From Conus ventricosus (taxonomy: Eukaryota > Mollusca > Gastropoda > Neogastropoda > Conidae), in contig CM031607.1 in NCBI GenBank assembly GCA_018398815.1, positions 86,906,149 to 86,970,148 of the forward strand: a DNA stretch of 64,000 nt, given 5' to 3'. Shown here piece by piece: positions 33,146-44,516 of this stretch. Made by a program: the position numbers and the translations under genes. How positions within the stretch are numbered: position 1 is the stretch's first letter; each line of letters starts with the position of its first letter. The notes under the pieces were generated by a model, which made no database searches, had not been told where the DNA came from, and saw only the letters and a list, made by a program, of their open reading frames with translations.

Positions 33146-33820
33146 TGTCTGTTCAAGTTTATCAAAATGCTGCTACAGCTCCGGAGTCGGCAAGTGAAGG
33201 ATCAGTAGCAACCCCCGGAATTAAAAACCTTCAGATTAACAAAATTACACTTTATGTACAATAAACTAGAGAGGCCCTTCAAAATACTGCCAAAGCCAAA
33301 CGAAGGTATTCTGCTGCTTTTAAGATTGTTACCTTTGTTAATACTGGAGCATCAACTATAGAGCCGCATCAGGCAGGAACGAGTGTTTGGTCTCTTAGCA
33401 ACAGGCATAGGTTGCACCCGCAGCTTTACCTTGGGCGGTTTGTCTTTAGCTTTGGCCCCTGTGCTCATTAGCTGTAGGTGCTGCTAGCAAAAAATAAAAA
33501 ATAAACTCAAAAAAGCACGCAGCATGGTTCAACTAATAAACAGATAACGTAGTTCTTCAATCTGATAATACATAAAGCTCTAGCTGACTCAAACATCACG
33601 GATGAAGAATTTTAGCCGTTTACAGGCTGTTTTTATGACTTACAAAAGACAAATAGTTTGATCTTCTAGAAAGGCATGGACCATAGTTTTTCTCAACAGC
33701 CAGGACATGAGAGATAAAAAAGGTATGTTAAAAAAGTAAACGAAACATTAAACTCTTGCTCTAATACAGCTCACATTACAACGCCTAAGGTGGTTTATAC
33801 TTTCGTTTCATGAGTCTTAA
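33146..33820 (+). pseudogene. Unassigned Polinton protein remnant between capsid and polB
   Basis: An ATG at 33146 opens MSVQVYQNAATAPESASEGS and runs 39 codons to a stop. Coding character continues with ATPGIKNLQINKITLYVQ before the stop, then AKAKRRYSAAFKIVTFVNTG and, in another frame, HKALADSNITDEEF. The gene lies about 25 bases after the capsid remnant and about 100 bases before polB. A comparable protein with a DSxIxDEEF-like block is often seen beside adintovirus capsid genes. Its function is not known to me. Confidence 0.4.
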
Positions 33821-33879
33821 CACAAAAGACCATTCGATATTGATTATTTATTTTTTTGATTTAAATAAATATTTGTGGT

Positions 33880-36800
33880 AGAAAAGAAACTCAGCCATGG
33901 ATTAAGATATATGAAGGCACCAGACGAATTGTTTGAAGCCAATGCTTAAGGGAGAGCGGTTTATCAAAAGCTTTAATTGATGTTAATCTGAAGTCATTGA
34001 TCCAACAAACGTACAGGCAAGCGTTGTTCTGCTATTTCTCAAGTTCCAAGTAAACTAACAATGACCCGACCAGTTAAAAGTAATGTTAGCTGTTTTAATC
34101 GCTAGTAACAATAAATGAAGAAAACCTAGAAGTCTGGGTCTCAACTAAACAGAGACTATTCTTTCCTCAATGACTTAACACCTGGTTGGGCAAAACCAAC
34201 GCTTAACAGTTTGATGGGGCCGCTGAAGAAGCCAAATGAGAGGCTCTGGTTGGTCAGAGGGCGAAGTCTTAGAGATTGATTAAAAACAGGCTAAGTATGC
34301 GCCCATTGTTGGTAAGGCTTACATTCCACTACCTCCAGCATTAGTTGCCAAAAAGAGCAGTTCTAAACATAAAGAATACAGACAACAAATGTTTTATGTG
34401 GTGTGTTCTCGCAAGGCTGCATTATATCCGCAAAAACGCAGAGAGAGTGTCTAACTATCACCCTTACATCAATGATCTTAACTTTTGTGGAATTCCTTTC
34501 CTGTTGGTATAGACCAAATTGATCAGTTTGAAGAACAAAACAAACCAATAACTGTTTAAAATTACACTGGGATGAGGAAACAATATCTACTGCATATTAG
34601 AGTGTCCAAGAACAGTCCATCGATTGGCGAACCAGACAAAAATCATGTTGACTTACTACTGATGTTTTTGCCAGCGGGGCTACCGCATTACGCATTGATA
34701 CGCACAATGAGTAGATTATTGGCGCATACTACAAAAAATTATGGCAAAAAGAATTCTGCAGAAAAATGTTTAACAAGAATTCCATCTGCTCTAGCCGCGA
34801 TCGAACTTAAGAAAACTTTGTAATCGACCCTGTTGACTGTAATACAGAAACTAACTACGCCCCCAGAAGGGCAGTAAGTTAGTTTTAATAGAAACTGAAA
34901 AAAACTGCTAAATTCTCCATATGTTGTTTTACGCAGTACCTTCGAATCACTTATTGTTCCTTATGAGGGCCAACCTCTCAGAAAATCTTCCAAATCAGCA
35001 CTTTGTGAGTATAGTATCATCAGTATTTGTTCATTTGCTTTCTTTTTTGTCAGGTCGGATGGTGCTCATTAACGCCCAGAATTTATTACACTGAGGAACC
35101 TAATGCGGCGTAGATGGTTTTTACAAGCGCAATTGCAGCAAACGTGGCGTATGATTGTTTATTAATCTGAATTTTATTTTGAAAATCATTTAATGGCGCC
35201 TCTGAGAAAGACCAACTAACGTATGACTCTGCCTTCACTGTTGGATTTGTTGGTTTAGGCATCAGTGAGGATAAACCTATCGCATTAAGAGACCTTGATC
35301 ACATTTGTGCGGATTGTTCTGAGGAGCAGCACATCAGTAAATGCAATCTTCAATAAAGTTTGACCCAAAAGTACATGGAAGCTGCCTGGTATTCTTTTCA
35401 TAACTTGCGAGGGTACGGGACTCTCACCTATAATGCAAGCAGTAACCAGCGCTTCAGGGGGTAATGCATGGACACCTGTCATCAGATAAGTACATGTGGT
35501 TAATCTGTAATAACCATGTCTTTTTTTGTCTCATGTGCTGACCTGCAGCTCATGATGGGTTTCATTTGAGTCTCTGGATTATTCCTAAAGTCCTGACCAA
35601 TATACGGAAGAATATTTTAATCCAACTCTTGTTAGAAAGGGCGTTTTCACTTATGAGTACATGTAACTGTGGGAAAGGTTTCGACGAAGTTACACTTTAC
35701 TCCTAAGGAAGCGTTCTTTTTTAGTCTAAGAGGAAATGGAATTCAGTGATTCTGTTTTTCCAGCATGCCTCAAGATTGCGTGGCAGAAGTTTGAGTGTAT
35801 ACGTTGGGTGACATTTCTTGATTCCCTACTTGATGGCTTGATGTATGTTTGTTGGGGACGTCTTGTGTAAAATTATAGAAAGACCTGCTTGATAAACATT
35901 ACTGTTTGGATCTGCGCATTACATTTCTGCGCCCGGGATGAGCTGGGTTTGCTTTCTTTAAGTTTTACTGGCGTACTGATTGTTTTATTGGTCAGATTTA
36001 CCTATGATTCAGATGATTGAAAACGGATTGCGTGGAGGGAATTAGTATGGTGTCGCACCTTTACTCGTAAAGCAATCATCAATACTTGGACGACTATGAT
36101 CCAAGTAATTTGGTCTAACTATATATTGTATTTAGACGCAATACTATCTGTATTATGGATGGGCATGGGAGCTATCACTTCCTATTACGTACACTTCCTA
36201 GATGTACACAAATGTCGGCCCAAATAATACTATTCAAAAAAGCATTAAAGTGGTTGGGCAGTTTGGACGTCGGTGTCAACTGCCGCGGTTTCATGTCTAG
36301 AAGTTGACTTTGAATTTCCTCATGAGCTACTATTGACCTGAATAATGTATATACATTAGCAGCCAGAAAGTCTAAAGATGGCGAAAACAGAGCCCGCCTA
36401 ACTTGTGCCGATATCTTCGGGGCCAAAAAATAAATTATGTATTTCATTACAGGTACTTCTTGCATTTTATTTAAGACTGGTTTTGTTGTTGTAAAGCAGT
36501 TCATCGTATTTTAATTGCTTTTGTTAATGAACAGTTCATTGAATCCATTACATCAGAAGAAAACATCTGATTCTCGAATCTAAATACGCAGATGCTTCAG
36601 ATAAGTGACTTTTTCACAGTGATGTACAACAGCTTGTTTCGGTATGTATTTGGAGATTCCGCACAACGACGCAAGAGGTCTAGATTAGTCATAAAGAGAA
36701 CGAAGCAATTAAGCTGACGTCAATACTAATCTCAGGACTTCAAGAAGTTTTCTTGATAAGCTTTTTGGGCTTAATGATGAAAAAAAAGAAAGTCAAATTG

Positions 36801-37430
36801 GACAAACCTGTATTTATTGGGTTTTCACGTTTTAGATTGATCAAAGCTTTTGTTGTTAGTATTTTCTTATGAATACTTTAAACCCCTGTACTCCAGAGTC
36901 CAGAAGTACTTTACTCAGTTACAGATTGTTTTGTTTAATAGATTTCCATACTGAAGACATCTATAAGACATGGAAAGAGAAGTAGCTAAAGGGCATGGCA
37001 GGTTGGTACGGCACACATATGATTACCCTCTAATGATTCGCCTTTGCATTCAATTTTCTAATATGAAGGTTTTAGGAAAGAGAAGTATGAATTTTCTGGA
37101 AGGTGTGATCAAGGGAGTATGTTGGGTTATGGGTCGACAATGTACAGTAATATCTAGCCAGGTGAAAATCCCTTTAAGAAGCAAAGGGGAATATTCATTC
37201 GATGTGTTGTGACATAGTCAAAACCATATAGCATGACATACCTATTTAGAAGCATTGTTTGACAATAAGTCTTTTCATAATGAAACGTAATTCTGCGTAT
37301 ATTACTAAATGAGATCAACACAAAGGTTGTAACTAAGAAGGCATTAGATAGATCAACTCAAATGTTGTGGTTTGGTAATCCAGAGTTATACCTATGCTAT
37401 GGACATTGTGGAACAGTTTAATTTTAATTA
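33880..37430 (+). pseudogene. Protein-primed DNA polymerase B (Polinton type), broken
   Basis: Motifs appear in order in alternating frames. The N-terminal region has GKAYIPLPPALVA (34293-34352), an open stretch 34572-34823 with HVDLLLMF and HYALIRTMSRLL, and LRDLDHICADCSEEQHISKC (about 35284-35345). The exonuclease block is FHNLRGY (35396-35416). HYISAPGMSW (35917-35946) follows, then the polymerase A-like block YILYLDA (36120-36143), KKVKLDKPVFIGFS (about 36790-36830) and an open C-terminal stretch 36970-37212 with NMKVLGKRSMNFLEG. The exo I aspartate is lost (TFES) and the C-motif near 36925 is degraded. The enzyme would replicate the element DNA from a protein primer. More than ten breaks make it inactive. 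Length (about 1,150 codons) fits the family. Confidence 0.75.
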
Positions 37431-40030
37431 TAGCGGAACTCTGTGTCTGGTGGATTATCTGCAGTTCTATCCTTCACAAATGATATTTGAGGAGCTGGTT
37501 GTTCGTTGTTTGTGTCAGTTTTCGTTAATAATACACGGGAGGTTTCATTTTTACATTTCTTTTTTATTTTCATATGGATCTACGCTACAAAACTGGATCG
37601 GTTGCCAGATGCGGTGGATCCCCCTTTCTGCTTCACCCGGTAATAAACTGGTACCTTACTTTTAAACCAATAATGGTAATAGTTTGCTGGTTGTTATGGA
37701 GATGTCTCAACAGCATTTATTGTTTGTTTTTGATTGCTTGTACTGGTTTTAGCCATATAATAAATGTTCATTATTAATTTGCGTTGCATTACACTGAGGG
37801 CAGTCTTCTAAACCATTACTGTGTTGCCGAGAATTGTCATCGCTCTCTGTGATACTGGTAGGAAAAAAGTCGTTCAGCTTACTGTTAGTTAAAGTTTGAC
37901 AAAAGCCTTTGTGATCTGTGAATTCATCGGAATGCCTCTTTAATGGTAACTCTATGTTTTAAACAATTAATTGATTCACACTCGGCCTTTAAATTCTTTT
38001 CTTCATCAGGCTTGATATCATGCGAGGGATAGTTAAAGGGACACGCGTTGGTTTATCTGTGGTATGGCAACAGTCAAACAGCTGAAGCGGCTCCTTTTGT
38101 GTTTAATGGTTCCGGCATCTTTGTATCTTGTAGCTATGTAATGGACTGTAAAGCGCGTACTTATCTCTTTTTCGTCTAATAGTATCATGGGAGTAAATAT
38201 AGAAGATCATTTGTTTGGGGTGTCGATTACTCGGTATGGTCTGTTGGACTAAAGCTGGTGGCCTAGGGATGCGTTTAGGTGCTGGTATAATATATATTTG
38301 CCATATGCTTGTTTAGATAACCCATTCTTTTGCGTTTGTTCACTGACTCCAGCGGCTTGGCTTAGCTTTTTAATTGATGGTTATTCCCTTCCTATTTCTT
38401 GTGGATGTATATTTAAGATTTTGTTCATTTTTATTTCATGCAACATTTTATGCGACATCATAATTACCAATACGGTCATACCTAACGGCATTTATTACAG
38501 CGGAGTTCTTGCATCTTGTGTGTGTTTTTGAGGGGGTCAAATTTTTTTTTTTGATGTCATTAAGTGGCTGGAATTTTGGTGGGGCAATTGGTCTCGATTG
38601 GTGTTGCCTGTTACATGATAATATTATTTTATTGCTTGATTCAACTTCTGGAAATGGTATGCTGCTTTGTCCCTGTTTGGTCTGTGTTTGTCGTTAATAA
38701 AATCTAACTGACCAATTCTCTGTTTTCAATATAGCGATCTTGTGCTAGAGGATAGTTGATCCTCTGCTTTGTTATGTCACTTTTTTCTCTCGCCGCATCC
38801 CGCATGTTTACTAATTGGTAATTACTTCGCTTATAGCTCAGCGCATTCACTACTGCCCCACCTTTCATCATTACGAGTGAAGCCAGTTTTTTTATTGTAT
38901 TTTTTATGTTTACATATTTATTTTCTCTGGAATTATTTCTTGCTTAACCCAGAAATTCTTTCGTAGCGAACGAAAGGGGTTATAACAGCAATCAGTACAT
39001 TATTGGCTAAATACCTCAAAGTCATAGTTTGCCAAAGGATCTGCCGGTTTTTTTTTTATACTGGCTTTTTCCAAAAGCATTGTGTGTATCCTACACTTTA
39101 GACCTCCGAATAACAGCAGAATGATCTTTTTACTTAGGTTGGCAATCAGTTTTGTTCGGTGCTCTTTTTAAAAATAAATAATTATAATTATAAAAAAATA
39201 CATGAACTGCGTTGATCTACTACAGCTACAGGGGCGGCCAAAACCTTCCTGAACTTAGAATGACCAAAGTTGTTGACTCCAAGCTTTTTGACCAAAAAAG
39301 GAGCAGAGGCTGTATTATTTAGGCAGCATGTGGAAAAACAAAACAGTCCTGGAAAATGAGATTCAGCATAGTATCAGATTCAACAGATGTAGCACAAGAC
39401 TGTATAATGTATATCAAACCAGGTAATGAAGGCGAAGCTGGGGTGTTAGAATGGTAAAAAGTGTCGGGCAATCGGCTCTTAGTTTTTACACTAATTTCTA
39501 GTTAGATAAATTAGAACTCCCATTGATTCTGAACAGACTTTTTGTTTGTTTTAAGCAGGATCACTGTTTTAACAATGTCTTTTGAGTCTCTATGCTGTGA
39601 TCTGTAATTACGATTTGGAATCATTGTTTTATCACTTTAATCATGGGATTATATTACTTTAATCATATAGATTTTATTTCACCTTACAAAATGACGGCCA
39701 GATAAGAAAATCAGACCAGAATCCCAGAAAACCACTATCAGGTGGAGAAAGTATCCAGCCAGAAATTCTGCAGAATCTATAAACATCTGATCAGGTGGTG
39801 ACAGTGAAAAGCTTCCTGGGGTGTTAACGCCTGGGAAAGAGAAATTAGCAGAGTGGAACAGACAATAAATAAAATTTAATGTTACAGAATATAAACTCTT
39901 AATGATAACCGCAACAACGCCAGAACAGTTTATTCAATGGCCACGCATATAAAAACTCACCATATGATTCAAGGCCTGCATAACCATGTATTCATGGAAT
40001 ATTGAACTTAAAACATGGTTGCAATTTCCT
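37431..40030. other. Distal Polinton part, no gene recognised
   Basis: Several 60-100 codon frames exist (37372-37665, 38298-38531, 38769-38966), but they are hydrophobic and T-rich on the + strand and carry no motif I know. Coding-like charged islands occur near 39660-39830 (KSDQNPRKPLSGGESIQPEI) without a longer frame. An integrase was looked for on both strands and not found. Confidence 0.3.
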
Positions 40031-40860
40031 TGGCGCCCTTGCTGCTTGTGGGGGTGTTATTAATGTTATATAATATTTAAAACAATGGCAACAGTTACAA
40101 AGTCAAGTCAAAACAACACTGAAACCACTAAATACAGATGACAAAGCTTGCCATAAACCACATAACAACAAAAGATCGTTTTGATCCATTTGATATGAAT
40201 AATTTTTTTAAGCATTATTTTTAATAATTTTTTTTAATAAAATGGATCTTGGCGTATTTTAAAATGTTGGAGTCAATTAAATAAAGGGGGACATGGAAGC
40301 CTATAAAAGAACATTTCCATAGTCCAGATTGTAATCAATGCAGTTGATTAGGATGTAAGTAAGTCTTTAAGATATATGCTGCCCAATCTTGAGCAGGAGG
40401 TCGCTGTAGCAAAACTTCCTTCAGCGATGACGCGTTTTTGTGGCTGTTTATTTTTGGCGCCCTTGCTGCTGGGGGTGGTTATTTCTGTTTATATAATATT
40501 TAAACAATGGCAACCAAAAACCATAAGAAGTTTGAAAATACAACCTGACAACCACTAATTACAAGAAAAAAAAACATGCCAACCCGCCAACAACTAGATC
40601 GTTTTGTTCCATTTGAAATGTCAATAATAATTTTAAGTATCTTTAATTTTAAATTTTGAAAATTAGATCATGGCGTATTATAAAATGATGGAGTCAATTA
40701 TTAAAGACATGGAGTATATAAAAGGACATTTCCATAGTCCAGGAAGTGTAATCATCGTGGTTGCTAGGATGTAAGTAATTCATTAAGTTCCTCTGGCTGA
40801 ATGATCTCGCGCATGAGAAAGCGCCACAGCAAGATTATTCTCAGCGATGACCGCGTTTTT
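40031..40860 (+). repeat. Tandemly duplicated about 424 bp module with TATA-like boxes
   Basis: Two diverged copies, about 40031-40430 and 40455-40860. Shared landmarks include TGGCGCCCTTGCTGCT (40031 and 40455), AGATCGTTTTG, GGAGTCAATTA, a TATA-like box (40302 CTATAAAAG; 40715 TATATAAAAGG) followed by ACATTTCCATAGTCCAG, and CAGCGATGAC (40422 and 40842). The second copy keeps a 60-codon frame (40376-40558) with a hydrophobic segment (LFLAPLLLGVVISVYIIF), so a small membrane-protein gene with its promoter may have been duplicated. Confidence 0.65.
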
Positions 40861-40959
40861 TGAGGCGTCACTGTGTGTACTATTTTAGACATCTACTATT
40901 TTAGGATAAAAACTTAGATTGTATTTTTTTGATTAATCTATATAGATTTACTTGAATAA

Positions 40960-41295
40960 GATACTATGGTTGTACTCTAGGGATTAACTTGAGTAAGAAA
41001 CTTAGAAGTTAGTCTCTGGGGGTAACTTGAGAATGACTTAAGTAAGAACTCTAGATAGTTGTCCTTGGGGTGACTTGAGAATGAATTATGTAAAGAACTT
41101 AGAAGTGACTTGAGTAAGAATCTTGAGGCTGACTTGGAGGTCGACTTGAGTTAGATCTTTGTGTAAGAAACTTAGAAGTGACTTGGGGTGAATTAAAGTT
41201 AAGAACTTAGAAGTGACTTGGGGGTCTTAAGTTAAAGAAACTTGGGAAAGAGGCTTGGGGTGACTTAAGTTAAGATCTTAGAATGTGCTTGAGTG
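40960..41295 (+). repeat. Minisatellite built on ACTTAGAAGTGACTTG
   Basis: Diverged tandem units of roughly 24-30 bp containing GTAAGAAACTTAGAAG and TGACTTGAG/TGACTTGGGG repeat at least ten times. No coding role is apparent. Confidence 0.8.
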
Positions 41296-41394
41296 CATGG
41301 CATGCATGGGGTGGTGGGTAGAAGGTTGTGCAGATGGGTGGGGGTGTGTAGCACATTTGTCATTGTTACAAGCACCACTTCAGCCCAGGTTAAA

Positions 41395-41710
41395 TTTGCT
41401 GTTAAAATAGGACGTTCACACTTTTGAACGGCTCATTTTTGTAGAATGTCTAAGCAAGGCTGTTTTACTGCTGCCCTCATGCTGCTAAAAATAGGGACGT
41501 TACACACATGAACGGCTATTTATTAGCATAGGAGGATTTTACCACAGTACTTCTTGCTGCTAAAATAAGGCATTCACACATGTTCGGATATTTTTAGTAG
41601 CAGTCAGAAAGGGCTGACTCTCGCAGGCCCCTCTGCTGCTAAAATAGGTCGGTCAAAAATGAACGGCTTATTTATAGTAGCAGTAAGCAAGGCTGACTTC
41701 ACAGTTAGGT
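41395..41710 (+). repeat. Four-copy tandem repeat of about 80 bp
   Basis: Units contain TGCTGCTAAAATAGG, a TTCACACATGAACGG segment, TATTTTTAGTAGCAG and AAGCAAGGCTGACT. Copies start near 41399, 41483, 41560 and 41632. Within each unit CTGCTAAAATA and TATTTTTAGTAGCAG are nearly complementary, so each unit can fold into a hairpin. Confidence 0.8.
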
Positions 41711-41964
41711 TGCCTCCACAACAAAGAGTTTCCTTATACTTTCTTTCTTCTGAACAAAAATGTTTTACCACACACTCATACTTTTTCTCTATCCGGGCTT
41801 TGGTCCAAGCATTGGCAGAGTTTAGTGTTTTTTTAAAAAAGTAAAATTCTGTTTTTGGCAGAGCTTTTTTGCGGACTCACTTATTCGCCAGTTAGTACAA
41901 CCTGTCGCTGACTGACTTTTGAGCTTTTTGTAGGGAATTGCTGGCGCCACCGTTCTGTTGGTGA

Positions 41965-42026
41965 AAGCACCTGATGTGGACCTTTGCGGTAGGCTGGGGC
42001 TTTAAGCAACATTATCTTATCTTATC
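41965..42026 (+). repeat. Short dispersed repeat with TTATC tail
   Basis: CACCTGATGTGGACCTTTG, a GGCTGGGGCTTTAAGCAACA segment, then TTATCTTATCTTATCC. It matches the modules at 21741-21800 (inverted) and at about 60180-60235. Confidence 0.8.
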
Positions 42027-44414
42027 CTACTCCGTTTGTTAGGTGGTACTAAGAGAACTTGATCTTAATTTTGACAGGGAGTTTCGAAAATCATCATTTT
42101 CTGTTAGTACTTAGTCGATCAGACTTCGTTTGGGCAAACAAATCATTGATGCTGATGCTATGGTTATGAAATTTTGGACCAATTTTAAAAAATGTTTGAA
42201 CAGCTGCATCAGTTTTCTTGCATTCGAGTCTTTCATTATTCATGTTTATTCGTTAATAAAATGAAAGCCATGTCTCAGTTGGGTTTGATCTTGGTAATCA
42301 TTGTTTGTGCCTTTTCAAGGCTTGTGACCAATAATCAGAGCAATGTATGAATAGTTTTTCTTTCGTTATGGTTTTAGTTATACAAGAAACACATTTTGTA
42401 GATAATGGAGATCATTTCGGTCAACTTGTCAAAAGCTTATCATTAAGCCATCAACATCTCTTTTCTGTAATTATGCCCAAATCTCTTTTCTAAATATCTT
42501 TCTTGAATTCTAACAAGCTTTTAAGTAGCTGTGTTATTTCTTAAATGGTTTGTTCTCGTTTTTCTTTCTCACTCACTTCCAAAAAATGCCATACTGCTCT
42601 TTGCTTACAAGGTAAAACAGTCGCTCACCTGATTTTCTTTTGTTTATATACTCCCTCTAAGACTTGTTGTATTGCATATGATCCTCCATATAAAAGATGT
42701 TGTTACTACCTGGGGAACAAAGCAACGTCCGTCTCCATTGAAAGCCAGGTAAACTGTGCAGCTTACAAATGGCCCGTTCTAGCAGCGTCGTGTGTGTTGT
42801 CGACGTGGCTGTCGAGAATGTTCAAGTACATTTTGCTGATGCAATATGTTGCAGTTAACCCTGACCTAAAGCGAGCCCGGTCGCAATGCGTTGTTGTTTT
42901 TTTTGATTTTTTGGTTACAACAAGGGAGACGCACGTGGGAGTTGTCGTCATCGACAACTATATTGACTGTGCTGTGTTCTATGTGAACGGAAGCCCTTCT
43001 TGTCTGCGCTACCAGTAAATTAAGTGATCAGGTTTCTTACCTAATGGTGGGTCTCTATAACTCCCACCGGCACTCGTGTCTGCTGTTGTTTTTCAAAAGT
43101 TTTGTAGGTTGTAATTTGTCAGAATAAGTGTGCGGATTTTATTGTCAATAATCATAACTTAGTTTTAAAAGAACAAGCAAGTTTAGTAAATTTGTTTTAA
43201 AATAAAGATTACCCTACTCAGTATGTTTGTTTTGTAGATAATCGTGATTTTTTGGTTATTGAGATATGTGTGATGGATTATCTTTTTTAAAATTAATTGG
43301 TAAAGTTTTTTCTTGTCAGAGAAACGGAGGAAATGGTGTGTTCTGGCGGGCATCATCAGCTCGAAAGTAGGTTGTGTGGGATGATGAGCCAGTACACACA
43401 CCATTTCTCGTTCTCTGGAAGATCTTCGGCGGTTGTTTTTTGTGGAAGATCCTTGGTTGTTCAGTCAATAAGTCTTTCGTTTGTTTTCATCTGTCCAGGG
43501 TGCTTGGGTCTTTTCCTTCTCAGTTCCAGGTTGTGCTATTGGTTGGGCACTGCGTTTTGCAGCTGGTAAGATGAGTTTGGTTCTTATGTTGAGGAATTGG
43601 TTTGCTGGGCTGGCTCCTGTTGATTGGCATGGGGTGTTCTGTTGTTTAATGGTGCCAAAAGATCTGGAATTCTCCTATGTTTCTCATTCAGCGAGTTTTA
43701 GCTACTCTTGCTGCAGATTCAGATTTACTGTCACTCATTCACTATTTGTAGTTGCTGCGGACTACGATCTTGTGATGCTCCAAGACGCAGTATAGAGCAT
43801 GATTTTGAAGTTATTCGAGAAGGTGTTCTGAGGGTCCATTTTTTACTGATGTAATGCAGGGTGAGTGACAGTGTGCGAAAAATGTGCTTTCACTCTTTTT
43901 TCTTTTTTGGACCTATTGCTTGACTTTTCTTTTTTTGTTGTTGCTGTTATGACAATTGCAGACTTTGGTTATTTTCAGGTTGTCGACTTCCCACAACTTG
44001 CTGAAGTAATTCAACAGTCATTAAATGATTAAATAGTCTTTGCCATCAACTTGATCAAGTCATATTAGTCTCTCCAGCTGTATTCCCACTGTAGGAATGG
44101 GTGCTCATGCACAACTTTGGAATCGGGATTTCTGCAGCTAAAGCCTACTCCACTCTGGTGCATGCAACTGGCAAACTGGTCTTATTAAAGGATCTAATCT
44201 TTAAGGATATCAGGACAGGTTCCACTGTGCTGTGAAGTAGCAGTTCTGCTGACTGGTCAGTATCATTTGTGGAACAGGAAGGCTCGCACAGAAAGCTCTG
44301 CTTGCAGCTGAACCCAGGCACATGCCTGGTTAAGTCTGTTGATGACTATGTGAAGGACTGAACTTTTTGTTATGACGGTTGCTGTGTACTACTTTTTAAC
44401 CTGCTTGGTTGCAG
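42027..44414. other. Upstream flank of the IAP gene, no certain gene
   Basis: An open frame at 42545-43018 (157 codons) has a normal amino acid mix but no recognisable motif and no family resemblance. It is as likely chance as real. A frame at 43481-43795 is similar. At 43331-43405 AAATGGTGTGTTCTGG and CAGTACACACACCATTT form an imperfect inverted repeat. First non-coding exons and the promoter of the IAP gene may lie here, but no clear TATA or initiator was identified. Confidence 0.35.
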
Positions 44415-44516
44415 TTTGAAGAATGGAACCGTCAGGTTCCACTTCAGCCAGTAATTGGCCTCATGGGGAAGGTGATTCCGACCACAGTGAGGCAGAGGAA
44501 GAGAGACTGCATGAAG
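44415..44516 (+). CDS. IAP (BIR-domain) gene, first coding exon
   Basis: A splice acceptor TTGCAG ends at 44414 and the donor GTGAGA starts at 44517. The ATG at 44423 has an in-frame TGA just upstream within the exon (44417), so it is a plausible start with 5' UTR in the same exon. It encodes 31 residues, MEPSGSTSASNWPHGEGDSD and an acidic stretch ending RLHE, and leaves one base (phase 1). The next candidate exon at 54018 accepts phase 1 and reads on in frame. The serine-rich, acidic N-terminus is low complexity and non-catalytic. Linkage to the BIR exons is inferred from splice phase and from the absence of any competing gene. Confidence 0.55.

Larger units (their letters stand above)
29280..41710 (+). 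mobile_element. Decayed Maverick/Polinton (adintovirus-like) element
   Basis: Within about 12 kb the plus strand carries, in order, an unassigned protein remnant, a probable major capsid protein, a second unassigned protein and a long DNA polymerase B of the protein-primed type. Next come a small duplicated membrane-protein-like module and tandem repeats. A capsid gene next to this type of polB is the hallmark of Polintons and adintoviruses. Terminal inverted repeats and the integrase were not found, so the ends are approximate. Every gene has many frameshifts and stops, so this is a genomic relic that cannot express a virus. Confidence 0.65.

Noticed and set aside
36175..36504. 109-codon minus-strand frame
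   Set aside because: It lies antisense to the polB remnant, between motif blocks, and has no motif of its own.
37431..40030. Polinton integrase or ATPase
   Set aside because: Both strands were read for an integrase catalytic triad and a Walker motif and nothing convincing was found, so none is claimed.
42545..43018. 157-codon plus-strand frame
   Set aside because: No domain, no family resemblance and no clear splice or promoter context; kept only as a note in the flank entry.
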